The notes under the pieces are model-generated. The model was not told the DNA's origin. It saw only the letters and a program-made list of their open reading frames with translations, and ran no database searches. The translations under genes were made by a program, and so were the position numbers. A DNA stretch of 64,000 nucleotides from Ligula intestinalis. Taxonomy: Eukaryota; Platyhelminthes; Cestoda; Diphyllobothriidea; Diphyllobothriidae. This document shows positions 56,000 to 64,000 of the stretch, one piece after another (positions within the stretch are counted from its first letter, which is position 1; each line of letters starts with the position of its first letter). The DNA is taken from NCBI GenBank assembly GCA_036362985.1, contig JAYGXS010000002.1:88192788-88256787 (forward strand), in the 5' to 3' direction.

Positions 56000-58900
56000 T
56001 TCCTAATGGAAACATTTGCACCTCTGCACACGAAAGCGATGATCAAGAGGTTGACAAGATCATAACTCAAAAGAGGCATAAGCCTAAGAAGGCCAAACGG
56101 TTCACGGGTTTGCACGCAGTTAACCCAATAGCCAGTACGTCAGAACCGAGTGTACCTGATACAAGTGCTCCCTCGACCAAAACACGTGAGCTCGCAACAT
56201 ATGCCCCATTAAGTCGTTAGCAGATAATGTTTGTGAAGGGGGCCCCATAGTCATAGTCGTCAATTGCACAAGAATCAAATGACCATGACGTGGGTCTTAG
56301 CAGTGTTTACGCCAAACCGTTGCTAAAACCAGGCGAGTCTTTCCACATTCTTAAGGCATTTCGAATAGGGAAGGCTCCAACAGCTCCCGAATACATTTCT
56401 TGGCCATGACCTCTAAAAGTTATTTTAGAAACTGAAGCGCAGGCGAAACTCTTGCTAGAGCGCAAACCATCCTTTCGGACTCTGCATTCGTAAACTTTTT
56501 TTCAGCCGGATTACGAGTTGAAAGAGCGGAGAAAGATGAGGCAGCTAATAATAGAGCTGGAAAAACGGAGAACCAATGGCGAGACAAATCTCAAAATAAG
56601 AGAGGGAAACATAGTTCAGGTCAAAAGGACATCGCTCTGGTCGAAGCCAGTAACAGTGACAGCCTAGCTGTCCCGCCAATGAAACCTAAGACATGTCCTC
56701 TTAAATTGGTCGTTTTAAATATGAGATCACTGATTAGTAAAAATGCCTCTGCTCCAGACTATGGTTTTCGTCAACCGCCCAGACATTGTAATGGTAACTG
56801 AGACATGAGCATCGGCCTGTGTAGGTGACTCAAAACTCTCTGTTCTAGGCTATTCATGTGTTCGGAACGATCGAAACAATGGCCGTGGCGGAGGAAGCTG
56901 CATCTATATAAAGCAACCACTTGCATTTCTCCCGTTGGACTATCCACGATTCCCGGCGGTGGAGGAGAGCTGCTGGCTACGAGTTGTTCTAAAAACAAAT
57001 ACTCCTTTCTTGTTGGCTGTGTTTATTGCCCACCTAATGCCAATGCGGACTACGATCTTTTTTTCTCACAGGCATTTTATGCCACAGCTGACTTAAATCT
57101 TAAGTATGCCTTGATTGCAGGCGATTGTAACCTTCATGACGTGCAATGGTGTCCACCATTCGGTCCTTCAAAGTTCGAGAACTTACTTGAGGCAGTTGAT
57201 ATCGGCATTTGGGATCAGGAAGTCAATTTTCCCATTCAAGGAGCAAACATACTCGACTTAATATTTTGTAGGTGCTGCGAACCACTTTCAGTGTCATCCT
57301 TAGACGCACTTGGGAGTTCAGACAATCTCACAGTTGTTTGTGAACTAGAACTGGAGGCGGATGAATCATTTTCCCAAAAGTATATTTTTTATCATGACTT
57401 CCGATCAGCAAACACGGCGGTCCTACTGGCACATCTAAACGCTCTCGACTGGTCTGAATTTTTCCAATTTTTGGATGTAAATGTTTGTACCGATGCACTG
57501 TACAAAGTGTTGGATCCACTCATCCTCCACTTTGTCCCCCGTAAGAAAGTTATACATGTCAAGAATGAAGTGTACCTTCCTCTGTCTTTCCGTCGTAGGC
57601 TGCGTAAATTCTCTCGTCGTTTGCATCGGCAGAACGACACTTCCGTTCTGCCCTTGACCGCACTGATCTTTGAGCAGGCTGAGAAGCTCTCCGAAGAAAA
57701 GCAGATAGCCGATGAGGCCCACTTCGCTGAAAACCCTTCCCTAAATGCTACAAAACTCTTTTTGCGTGCAGAAAAAGCGCAGAGGAAAGCATAACACCCC
57801 ATACTTCAAGACGCCTTAGGAAACCCCATAGCTGACGCTGAGTTAACTGCCGATAGCTACAATGCGTTCCCATCCAAAACTTTTAGTGAAAGCTCGTTCG
57901 CTGCACCTCCAGCTATCCGGGGTTGGACGGGTGCCGTCCTCGAAACCATAAGTTTTACCCTCTGGTACGTGACTATAGCCATTCGTCCTTATCGTCAATC
58001 TTATAATCCAGGACTTGATGGCGTCCCAGTTAGCCTCATAAAAGCTGAAGTGAATGATATCTTTCCGCCTATTCATTGTAAGTTATTTAATATTGTTTTT
58101 GAGAGCGAAACCTTTCCTTCGTTGTGGAAGGAATCGGACATAATGCCTATTCGCAAGCATGGCCGATCGACATCATTCGACAACTTCAGGCCAATAAATA
58201 CACTTCTCGCAGCCTCGAAGATCTTGGAGACCTTAATCAAAGAAAAGGTTATTCGTCACTTGACAGAAAACAACCTGCTCAATACAGCTCAACATGGCTT
58301 TCTCGAGAAACGATCTTGTGACACCTGCCAGCTCTCTTTCTTTGATTATGTGCTGAAATCTAGAGACAGCAATTTTGCCATTTAAAGCGTCTATTTTGAT
58401 TTTACTAAGGCCTTCAATCGGATCGATCATAATCTCCCCCATCTGAAACTGGCCTACTTCGGCAAAGGTAGCAAGCCTCTGAACTTCATATCTTCCTATT
58501 TGGATGCTCACACACAACAAGTAAAAATTTCCAATGTTATCTCCAACCCCACTCATGTGAGGAGTGGAGTAACACAGGGTAGTAAACTTGGGCCGCTCCT
58601 ATTTTGCCTGTTTGTCAATGACGTTTCAGATTGTTTTCAGTATGGCAGACCCTTCATGTACGCTGATTATTTAAAAGTCGCTTATCGATATAAACCGGCA
58701 GATTGCAACATCGTCCTCGAGCGGATAAAAAGGATCTTCAGGCCTTCGCCCAGTGGTGTTGCACATGGCGCCTCACACTTTCATGGCACAAATGTTCCGT
58801 TATGGTTGTTGGCGACGATCATCAACCGGAATTAAGCACTGACGGCCACGAACTAAATGTCCCAGGAGTTATCAAGGATTTGGGCATATCCTATTCTAAT

Positions 58901-59532
58901 AGTCTCAATTTGTCAGAGCACTGTGCCCTGATTGTCTGGAAAGCACGCCGAACCACCGGATTTATCCTTAGAAATTTTAAGACTATCAAGTTTAGAACTA
59001 ACCTTTATACTATGTACGTGAGACCTAGTCTTGAATACTGCTCACCCTTCTTTAATCTTCTGCGCACTAGTGAACGGACGAAAATAGAATCGGTGCAGCA
59101 CTTCTTCACTAGAAGAGTTTTCACTACAGAACAGCGTAACTTTGCTTACCAACAAAGGTGCGAACTTATAAAGCTGGATCCCCTGTGGCTTCGTAGTTTG
59201 CAGAAGGGTCTATTTTTACTGTTTAAACTTTTGAATAGGCAAACCTTTAATCCCCTTAGTACAATAAGGCAGCTTGAGCACTCTCGACACGCCAGTCATC
59301 GAAACGTATTTTATTTCTTCCTATGGCACGTAGAGTTAAGTACGGGCAATTCTTTTCAGTAAACGCCTTATCAATCTGGAATAAGCTGCCCAAAAGTATT
59401 AAAATCCTGCAAAGCTACCCTATGTTTAAGAGAGCTATAACTAGTTTTCTACATTCAGGGCAACTTTCACGAATTTTGGGTGCTGACTCGATGGAATCTC
59501 TCTTTCACTCTGATGGCATTCGTGGACTTTGA
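56000..59532 (+). pseudogene. CR1-type LINE, plus strand: RNA-binding region, endonuclease, reverse transcriptase, near full length but damaged
   Basis: In order: an ORF1-like segment with R-P-L/P-L-K-V-I-L-E-T-E-A-Q-A-K-L-L-L and P-D-Y-E-L-K-E-R-R-K-M, G-E-T-N-L-K-I-R (56400-56610). The endonuclease starts L-K-L-V-V-L-N-M-R-S-L (56695) with D-I-V-M-V-T-E-T (about 56782), R-G-G-G-S-C-I-Y-I-K, C-V-Y-C-P-P-N, I-A-G-D-C-N-L-H-D-V-Q-W (57110-57150) and S-D-N (about 57320). The reverse transcriptase has N-P-G-L-D-G-V-P, F-R-P-I-N, T-A-Q-H-G-F-L, Y-F-D-F-T-K-A-F-N-R-I-D-H, G-V-T-Q-G-S-K-L-G-P-L-L-F, and Y-A-D-Y in place of Y-A-D-D at 58659-58670. The C-terminus ends N-A-L-S-I-W-N-K-L-P (59360-59400), stop at 59530-59532. 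It contains frameshifts (near 56760, 56990 and 58730) and stops (57792, 58382). Confidence 0.92.
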
Positions 59533-60030
59533 ACCCCGCCAGGCTTCATGCTGAAGATAATGCTGCTGAAGCAGCAGCCCGAAGTCTGCTAACCCTTCAG
59601 CCGATAGCGCGCAACTTTTGCCGACAACCATTGAAGGAAGACTGAGAACACTGTGTTCTTGTGCAAACGCTCTCCGTCTCCAACTAATGTCCTTAAACAA
59701 TATGAAACATTTCTCCTGCTGATGAGTCAACTCAGCTTACAACTGTACATTTATTTCGTTTGTATCATACCTTTGAGGGCAGGTTTTCCACTTGAAACAA
59801 ACTCCTTATCTCGCCCAGTATTGACAAAACACAAAACCTGAAGCAAAACCAATACTGGCTGCAACAGAGGTAGTTTGTTTTAGGTTTTTTCCGATCTTCG
59901 AGGAGTTGGAAGGCGCATAAGAGGTGCATTATCAACTCTTTACAATTGACTGTAAACTGACATAATATAAATATTATATTATAACGAAGACTTGGGTTGT
60001 AATTTTGCGAGTCTTTGTTCCATACTTGAG
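59533..60030. other. presumed LINE 3' UTR and spacer
   Basis: No coding signal. The last bases (59960-59995) are AT-rich, with TATAATATAAATATTATATT-like runs. Confidence 0.4.
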
Positions 60031-60033
60031 CAT

Positions 60034-60683
60034 TTATGGAAGCAATTCACGGGCCAGGGTCGAGAAATCGTGTGTGCAGTGGTTGCAAATTTGAGTTTTC
60101 AGCATCCACGGGCCTTTGATCTGCTCTTTGTGATGCTTGCATAGCCAGGCGTGCACTTCTGCGTCTAGGTAATTCGTTTTGCTGACGTAACGAATCTCTC
60201 TTATCTGACCTAGCTCTCTTCTTTGCAGAGTTTGGACTTCGGATTTTTGGGAGCGATTAGTTTGATGGCGAATCGCGTCTTCGTGCCCTTGTTGGAGCAT
60301 TTGCTCTTCGGTTTCTTGGAAGTGATTAGTTTTATGGTGAATCGTATCTTTGTGTCTTCTTTGCAGCATTTGATCTTCGGTTTCTTTGGAGCGTCGATAT
60401 CGCTGACGCATAGCATTAGTCTCCAGGCAAAGCCGTCTTTCTACTTGTGTTTCTTGCGAACGTCTATTAACATTGGCAAATTTCTTCGGTTCCATCGTGC
60501 GAACTTGTGTTCTTGTGGCTGCTCTTATTACTTTTCTACCTAATGGGGGAGAACCTACAAATAACAAAATAACATTGGAGAGAAAAGAAATAAGTTCACA
60601 ACGTTACCTTCAGTCACCGGCCCATCATCATTTGTCGGGTTTTTTGTGTTCAGAACATTTTTAACGGCATCACTGTTGTCCAT
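60034..60683 (-). CDS. two-exon protein of 198 aa with short internal repeats, possibly Helitron-derived
   Basis: Exon 1 is 60683-60608 (start ATG, 25 codons plus one base). The intron is 60607-60555, 53 bp, GT...AG with a pyrimidine-rich 3' end. Exon 2 is 60554-60034, stop TAA. The reading frame is preserved across the splice, and exon 2 is open throughout, which supports a real gene. The middle has three diverged 23-residue repeats of the type (K/Q)-E-T-E-x-Q-M-L-Q-(R/Q) ... H-K/E-D-x-I-x-H-x-T-N, highly charged and probably helical. The C-terminal part contains H-A-W-L-C-K-H-H and C-N-H-C, a possible metal site. Similar E-T-x-E-x-x-x-Q-R-R repeats precede the zinc motif in animal Helitron proteins, and the Helitron Rep remnant lies 4 kb away on the same strand beyond the CR1 insertion, so this could be its N-terminal piece. 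I do not recognise the product otherwise. Confidence 0.6.
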
Positions 60684-62200
60684 AATGATAGTTTGTAAAA
60701 GTAAGAATGAAAGTGTGGGGATTTATGTGGTAGGCCATTCAAGCTAATCTAAGAGCTCGCCCGGGACAACATACGCAGCGTATTCACAAGCACCTGTCAT
60801 GGCGGGTATCAATCGCGAGTCTGAAACAGCTGCCTGCCACCAACGATACAGGGGAAAAACACGGACACAGTGACTCCAGCACACCCTGTGTGATCGACGT
60901 ACAGACAGGCGCGCGAAAGGTGCGCAAAAGGCGGGCGGCGGGCGTGACTAATATTCGGACACGAGCGCATGCCCTGCTTGCGCGCGTGTGTGGGCCCACA
61001 CTCCGTGATTGACTTAAAAACAGATACCATCCACCAATGATAATGGATATCTTCACAGATGGAGGCAAGACTTTTAGTAAGTATACATCTTAAAACGCAT
61101 ATCTGTGCAGCCTTCGCAGATATTCGATCCATGAGGTGACAATGCTAATTTATTTGTGTAACTAAGACCTAAGTCTTTTATTGTGGATCGTTCTAAAAGT
61201 TGAGTATTTTGAAGGACTTGGGGACTGGCGGTCCATGACTTTTAGGTGCGCCCCATAAACTGACCGCATTGTGGGTGCGCTGGACCAGCACAGTGCCAAA
61301 TGAGGGTATCCGGGTTGCGCGCCGGTAACAGACGTCGAATTTGGTTGGCGTGGTGGAATGCATAGGTGGTGGCGTCGGCCACCCCAGCCACCTGCGCCCG
61401 ACCCCGGTATTCTTGAATCTGTCGTGACGCAGGGCTCAGGAAGGTGGGAGAAGAGAGAGAGCGCCGTAGTTGCAAAGCAAGTGTACTGCTACTTAAACCT
61501 AATTTACGTGAAAGTCGCCATTCCTGCACCGCCCTGTCACCAATTGTAGATCTTCACTGAAAGAAACTTGCACAGCTGTTGTGAGTCAGTGATTGTTTAC
61601 CCCAAGGAAAGCTTATCTTACATCTCTATAGCGGAGCTTCATATTACCAGCAAGTAAGGGGTAACTTTGAAAATTTGTGAAATGTGTGGATCGAATGAGT
61701 TGCAGTGTCGAAATTTTAGTAATTTGTTGATTTTAGCAGCATATCGGCCTTTTGCACCACTGAATTCTATTTTTTTAAGAGATGAACGTTATGTTCACCG
61801 AGAAAAAAATAGTAAAGCTAGTCCTGGAACCTGCATTACGAACCCAATACATGCTTGCCACTTTTCAATCCGATGATAAGATTCATTGCGTGGTGTGTGG
61901 GACACGTCGCACTGTGTGCAGGCTATTTGAGTTTATCCCTAACAGCTGCGTTCTTGCAGAACAGGCTGCTAAGGTGAAAAGAAAAGTCATGGGAAGGCCA
62001 GAGTGGTAGGAAGATGTTACGGGGACGCGAGCGGACACGCTACTGAACTCCACTGTTTCTGTATTACCCGGAATAAAGGCTCTGATATCAGAACCGGCTT
62101 TTTCTTTCGTCTGCCTATTAGTCAGATTATATAAGAGAAGAGTTTATTTTGCAAAATAATTGACGAAATGATAGTAAGAGATTAGACTCGGAAACTAGAG
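60684..62200. other. mixed non-coding stretch with two GC-rich patches
   Basis: 60840-61000 and 61250-61450 are GC-rich, with minus-strand frames of 107 aa (60809-61132) and 95 aa (61242-61529). No domain recognised and no splice partner found. The second patch may be a repeat because it is compositionally unlike its flanks. 61770-62010 has a 75-aa plus frame, also unassigned. Confidence 0.4.
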
Positions 62201-62204
62201 AATT

Positions 62205-62464
62205 TGTTCCCTAGTCCGATCGGGTCTGCAGTGGTGTCTGGGGACAGAAATTCGAGCGGGCACCGTTGGCTGCAGCCTTATAGGTCATTGGTTGGACAGC
62301 GCGAGGAAACGCACAAGTGTAAGCGTGTCAGAAGGTCGCGCCTCAGTGTGTTTGGTTTGAAGCACGCCAAAAAAGCCTTAGTGCGAGGTCCTTTGCTCTG
62401 AGCGACCTCAGCTATGGCATCAAGAGTTGGGATGGCGCCGAGCAGCAGCAAACACTGCAGATTT
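62205..62464 (+). repeat. repeat unit U, copy 1 left part
   Basis: 62240-62400 matches 63195-63355 (CGAGCGGGCACCGTT, GCTGCAGCCTTA-AGGTCATTG, GGACAGCGCGAGG, GCGAGGTCCTTTGCTCT). 62412-62464 matches 63855-63905 (CTATGGC(A/G)TCAAGAGTTGGGA). The copy continues at 62726-62825 after an insertion. In copy 2 about 500 bp of CR1 C-terminal sequence lies between the two blocks. Confidence 0.7.
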
Positions 62465-62725
62465 CCGAAGAAAAAGTGATCACTGGAACAAGAGTTTGAT
62501 TGTTCGGACGTTTCGGATTCCGTTGGGAATCCTTAGTCATAGGGAATCGTGAACAAGTCTGAGTCATGCGCAGATAAGGGGTGATACATGCACAGATCGT
62601 ATAAATAAAGATTCCTGACGGAATCCGAAACGTTGGGACAATAAAAATCTTGTTTCAGTAATCACTTCTTCTTCTTCTTCGGAATTGTTTCCTGGATTTC
62701 GGATATTCCCCTCTATTGGAAAACA
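62465..62725. mobile_element. 261-bp palindromic hammerhead-like element with 8-bp target duplication
   Basis: Bounded by GCAGATTT at 62457-62464 and 62726-62733. Unit U copy 2 (around 63895-63915) shows the uninterrupted site. The left arm (ribozyme sense minus) reads CCGAAGAAAAAGTGATCACT, GGAACAAGAG, GGACGTTTCGG and the GGATTCCGTTGGGAATCC hairpin. The right arm (sense plus) reads GATTCC-TGACGGAATCCGAAAC, GTTGGGACAATAAAAATC, TTGTTTCAGTAATCACTTC, TTCTTCTTCTTCGG. The arms are inverted repeats about 50 bp apart. The ACGT/ACGTT stem III and GAAA survive in both arms; the first box reads CTATGA (left) or is lost (right). Confidence 0.85.
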
Positions 62726-62830
62726 GCAGATTTATTCATTAAAAATGAACGAATGTTACCTGCCAGTGGTCAGAAGAACCAAAAGGATGCCCTATTCGAC
62801 AGGTTTGCTAGTATGTAATCATGTCACTAT
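62726..62830 (+). repeat. repeat unit U, copy 1 right part
   Basis: Matches 63908-63996: AAAAATG-ACGAATGTTAC, TGCCAGTGGTCAGA, CCCTATTCGA, GTTTGCTAG. Confidence 0.7.
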
Positions 62831-63185
62831 CACCATTTTTTAGAATAGGAGGATTTTGAACGTCGTAATGATAGTCAAAGCAACACGCTTCAGTTGTTTG
62901 AAAGCCGTTTAAAAAAGAGAAATTGGAAGGTTTTATAGCCCAGTTGTTCTTATCCAAATAGCAGGCAGAAGAAGATAAGGGACTGCTTCTGTTGGCAACG
63001 ACTTTATTAAAGACAACAAAAAGACAGCGGGAATTGAGTTTTTTACTTCTCCGCTCCCGCTTATTAACGGGGTTCTCATGTTTCTAGAACATTCTTGGCT
63101 GTTTCGTTACCGAAACGTCACCCATATTTTATTTTTACGTATAACAGGTTAACAACACGGTAATTTTCGCAATACATATAGCCTG
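62831..63185. other. non-coding spacer
   Basis: AT-rich, no recognised element. Confidence 0.4.
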
Positions 63186-63649
63186 TATGTGTACATTCGA
63201 GCGGGCACCGTTTGCTGCAGCCTTAAAGGTCATTGTTTGGACAGCGCGAGGTTACGCACTGGCGTGGGAGGGTTAGTAAGTCGCGCGTAAGTGTGTTTGG
63301 ACCGAAGCGTGCCAAAAGCTGCCTTAGCGCGAGGTCCTTTGCTCTAAGCAGCCTACTCTGGACATTCCGGATAATCCGGGGCCACATTTCCTCCCTAAAA
63401 TTGGAGGATTTCTTCCAATTAGCCACCACTACTCACCTGCGTGGCCATCCTTACAAGGTCAAAAACGAACGCACCCGAGTAGACCTCCGAAAATATTTCT
63501 TCAGTCAACGCGTGGTCCGGCCTTGGAACTTGCTACCAAGCGAGATGGTTTCCGCTGACACAATTGCGGAATTTAAAAGAAGACTTGATGTGATTTTGTT
63601 TGACAAAAGGCGACTTTTACAACACGATTTCCTACTGCCAGCACTGTGA
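63186..63649 (+). pseudogene. CR1 LINE C-terminal fragment, plus strand
   Basis: The frame 63233-63649 (138 aa) ends in L-E-D-F-F-Q, L-R-G-H-P-Y-K-V-K, T-R-V-D-L-R-K-Y-F-F-S-Q-R-V-V-R-P-W-N-L-L-P-S-E-M-V and F-K-R-R-L-D, the canonical end of CR1 ORF2 proteins. The catalytic domain is absent (5' truncation). The first 160 bp is shared with repeat unit U copy 1. A C-run at 63731-63739 follows. Confidence 0.82.
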
Positions 63650-63849
63650 ACAATTGTTCTGGCTTTAGACCGTTTTCATTCTTTTCCGTGAAAATTCACT
63701 CGAAATTCTATTATGATATCATATGTGCTCCCCCCCCCCGACTGCACATGAACTGTAAGAATAACCTTGTTTGCGTTACATTAATAGGGTCCTCAAGGGC
63801 ACTTCTTGCCCGTTACCCTTAAAAAAATATACATAAAAATATGCAAGCA

Positions 63850-64000
63850 ACCTCGTCTATGGCGTCAAGAGTTGGGAGAGCGTCAAAAATCAGCAAGCAC
63901 TACATATTTATTCTTAAAAAATGGACGAATGTTACTTGCCAGTGGTCAGAGGAGCCACAATGAAGCCCTATTCGATAAGTTTGCTAGCATTTAATTGTAT
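63850..64000 (+). repeat. repeat unit U, copy 2 right part (uninterrupted site), continues past the window
   Basis: See copy 1. It provides the empty-site comparison for the 261-bp insertion: CACTACATATTTATTC here against the same sequence split by the element at 62457-62733. Confidence 0.7.

Noticed and set aside
55909..56220. 103-aa plus-strand frame as a single protein
   Set aside because: Its first part is antisense to the Helitron zinc motif; only the later part plausibly belongs to the CR1 ORF1 region.
59715..59740. CTGATGAGTC resembling a hammerhead start
   Set aside because: No GAAA box or second half of stem II follows.
60223..60543. 106-aa hydrophobic plus-strand frame
   Set aside because: Exact shadow of the repeat-bearing minus-strand exon, which has splice evidence.

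Overview
The window looks like an intergenic or intron-rich stretch of a large, repeat-laden, AT-rich metazoan genome. There are no operons, ribosome-binding sites, rRNA genes or intact tRNA genes. Several element types sit on top of one another: Penelope-like elements (PLEs) with a GIY-YIG endonuclease, CR1-type and Jockey-type LINEs, a Helitron, a fold-back DNA element, tRNA-derived SINE-like units and many hammerhead-ribozyme motifs. This mix, together with one 53-bp GT-AG intron, fits a flatworm, most likely a tapeworm. That assignment is inference from repeat content, not a database result.

Layout. 1-2675 holds a GC-rich Jockey-like LINE with an open endonuclease/reverse transcriptase frame that runs off the left edge. 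2.7-13 kb is mostly non-coding, with a fold-back element fragment, a dispersed repeat seen twice (5.6 and 10.4 kb) and the first PLE inverted pair (8.2-9.3 kb). 12.8-20.4 kb is dense accessory DNA: PLE ends, hammerhead-like modules, a second PLE inverted pair (14.1-15.4 kb), a 10-bp-TSD fold-back element with a nested 152-bp insertion (17.8-18.5 kb), an apparently intact hammerhead core (19.0 kb), and a PLE interrupted by a tRNA-like unit. 23.2 kb has a tRNA-head plus hammerhead-tail unit. 23.5-26.4 kb is a decayed minus-strand CR1 LINE carrying a fold-back fragment. 29.6-32.0 kb is a decayed plus-strand PLE ending in a large inverted repeat with a hammerhead core in each arm. 33.0-33.6 kb is a full fold-back element. 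34.5-40.4 kb is AT-rich with nothing recognised. 40.5-43.6 kb has a third PLE lineage as an inverted pair plus two tRNA/hammerhead units. 45.7-45.9 kb is a compact palindrome with a hammerhead in each arm. 48.57 kb is the best single hammerhead, next to a nearly complete minus-strand PLE (48.9-51.4 kb). 54.3-56.0 kb has a CR1 tail and a Helitron Rep remnant (HUH and two-tyrosine motifs, minus). 56.0-59.5 kb is a plus-strand CR1 LINE with a broken YADD. 60.0-60.7 kb holds the only convincing spliced gene model. 62.2-64 kb has repeated units, one of them interrupted by a 261-bp palindromic hammerhead-type insertion, and a CR1 C-terminal fragment.

Main point of interest. Several unrelated-looking repeat families share one RNA design: a hammerhead core (CTGANGA ... 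GAAA ... NUH) whose stem III is a loop-less palindrome. The palindrome differs between families (ACACGTGT, ATGTACAT, ATGGCCAT, AACGTT, ACGT, AGCT, AATT). In one subset an AATAAA sits 5-6 nt after the predicted cleavage site. Many occur as inverted pairs, and one pair is bounded by an 8-bp target duplication, so the pair appears to have inserted as a unit. Hammerheads are known in schistosome Sm-alpha SINEs and in Penelope-like elements. The breadth, pairing and AATAAA coupling seen here are what deserve a second look.
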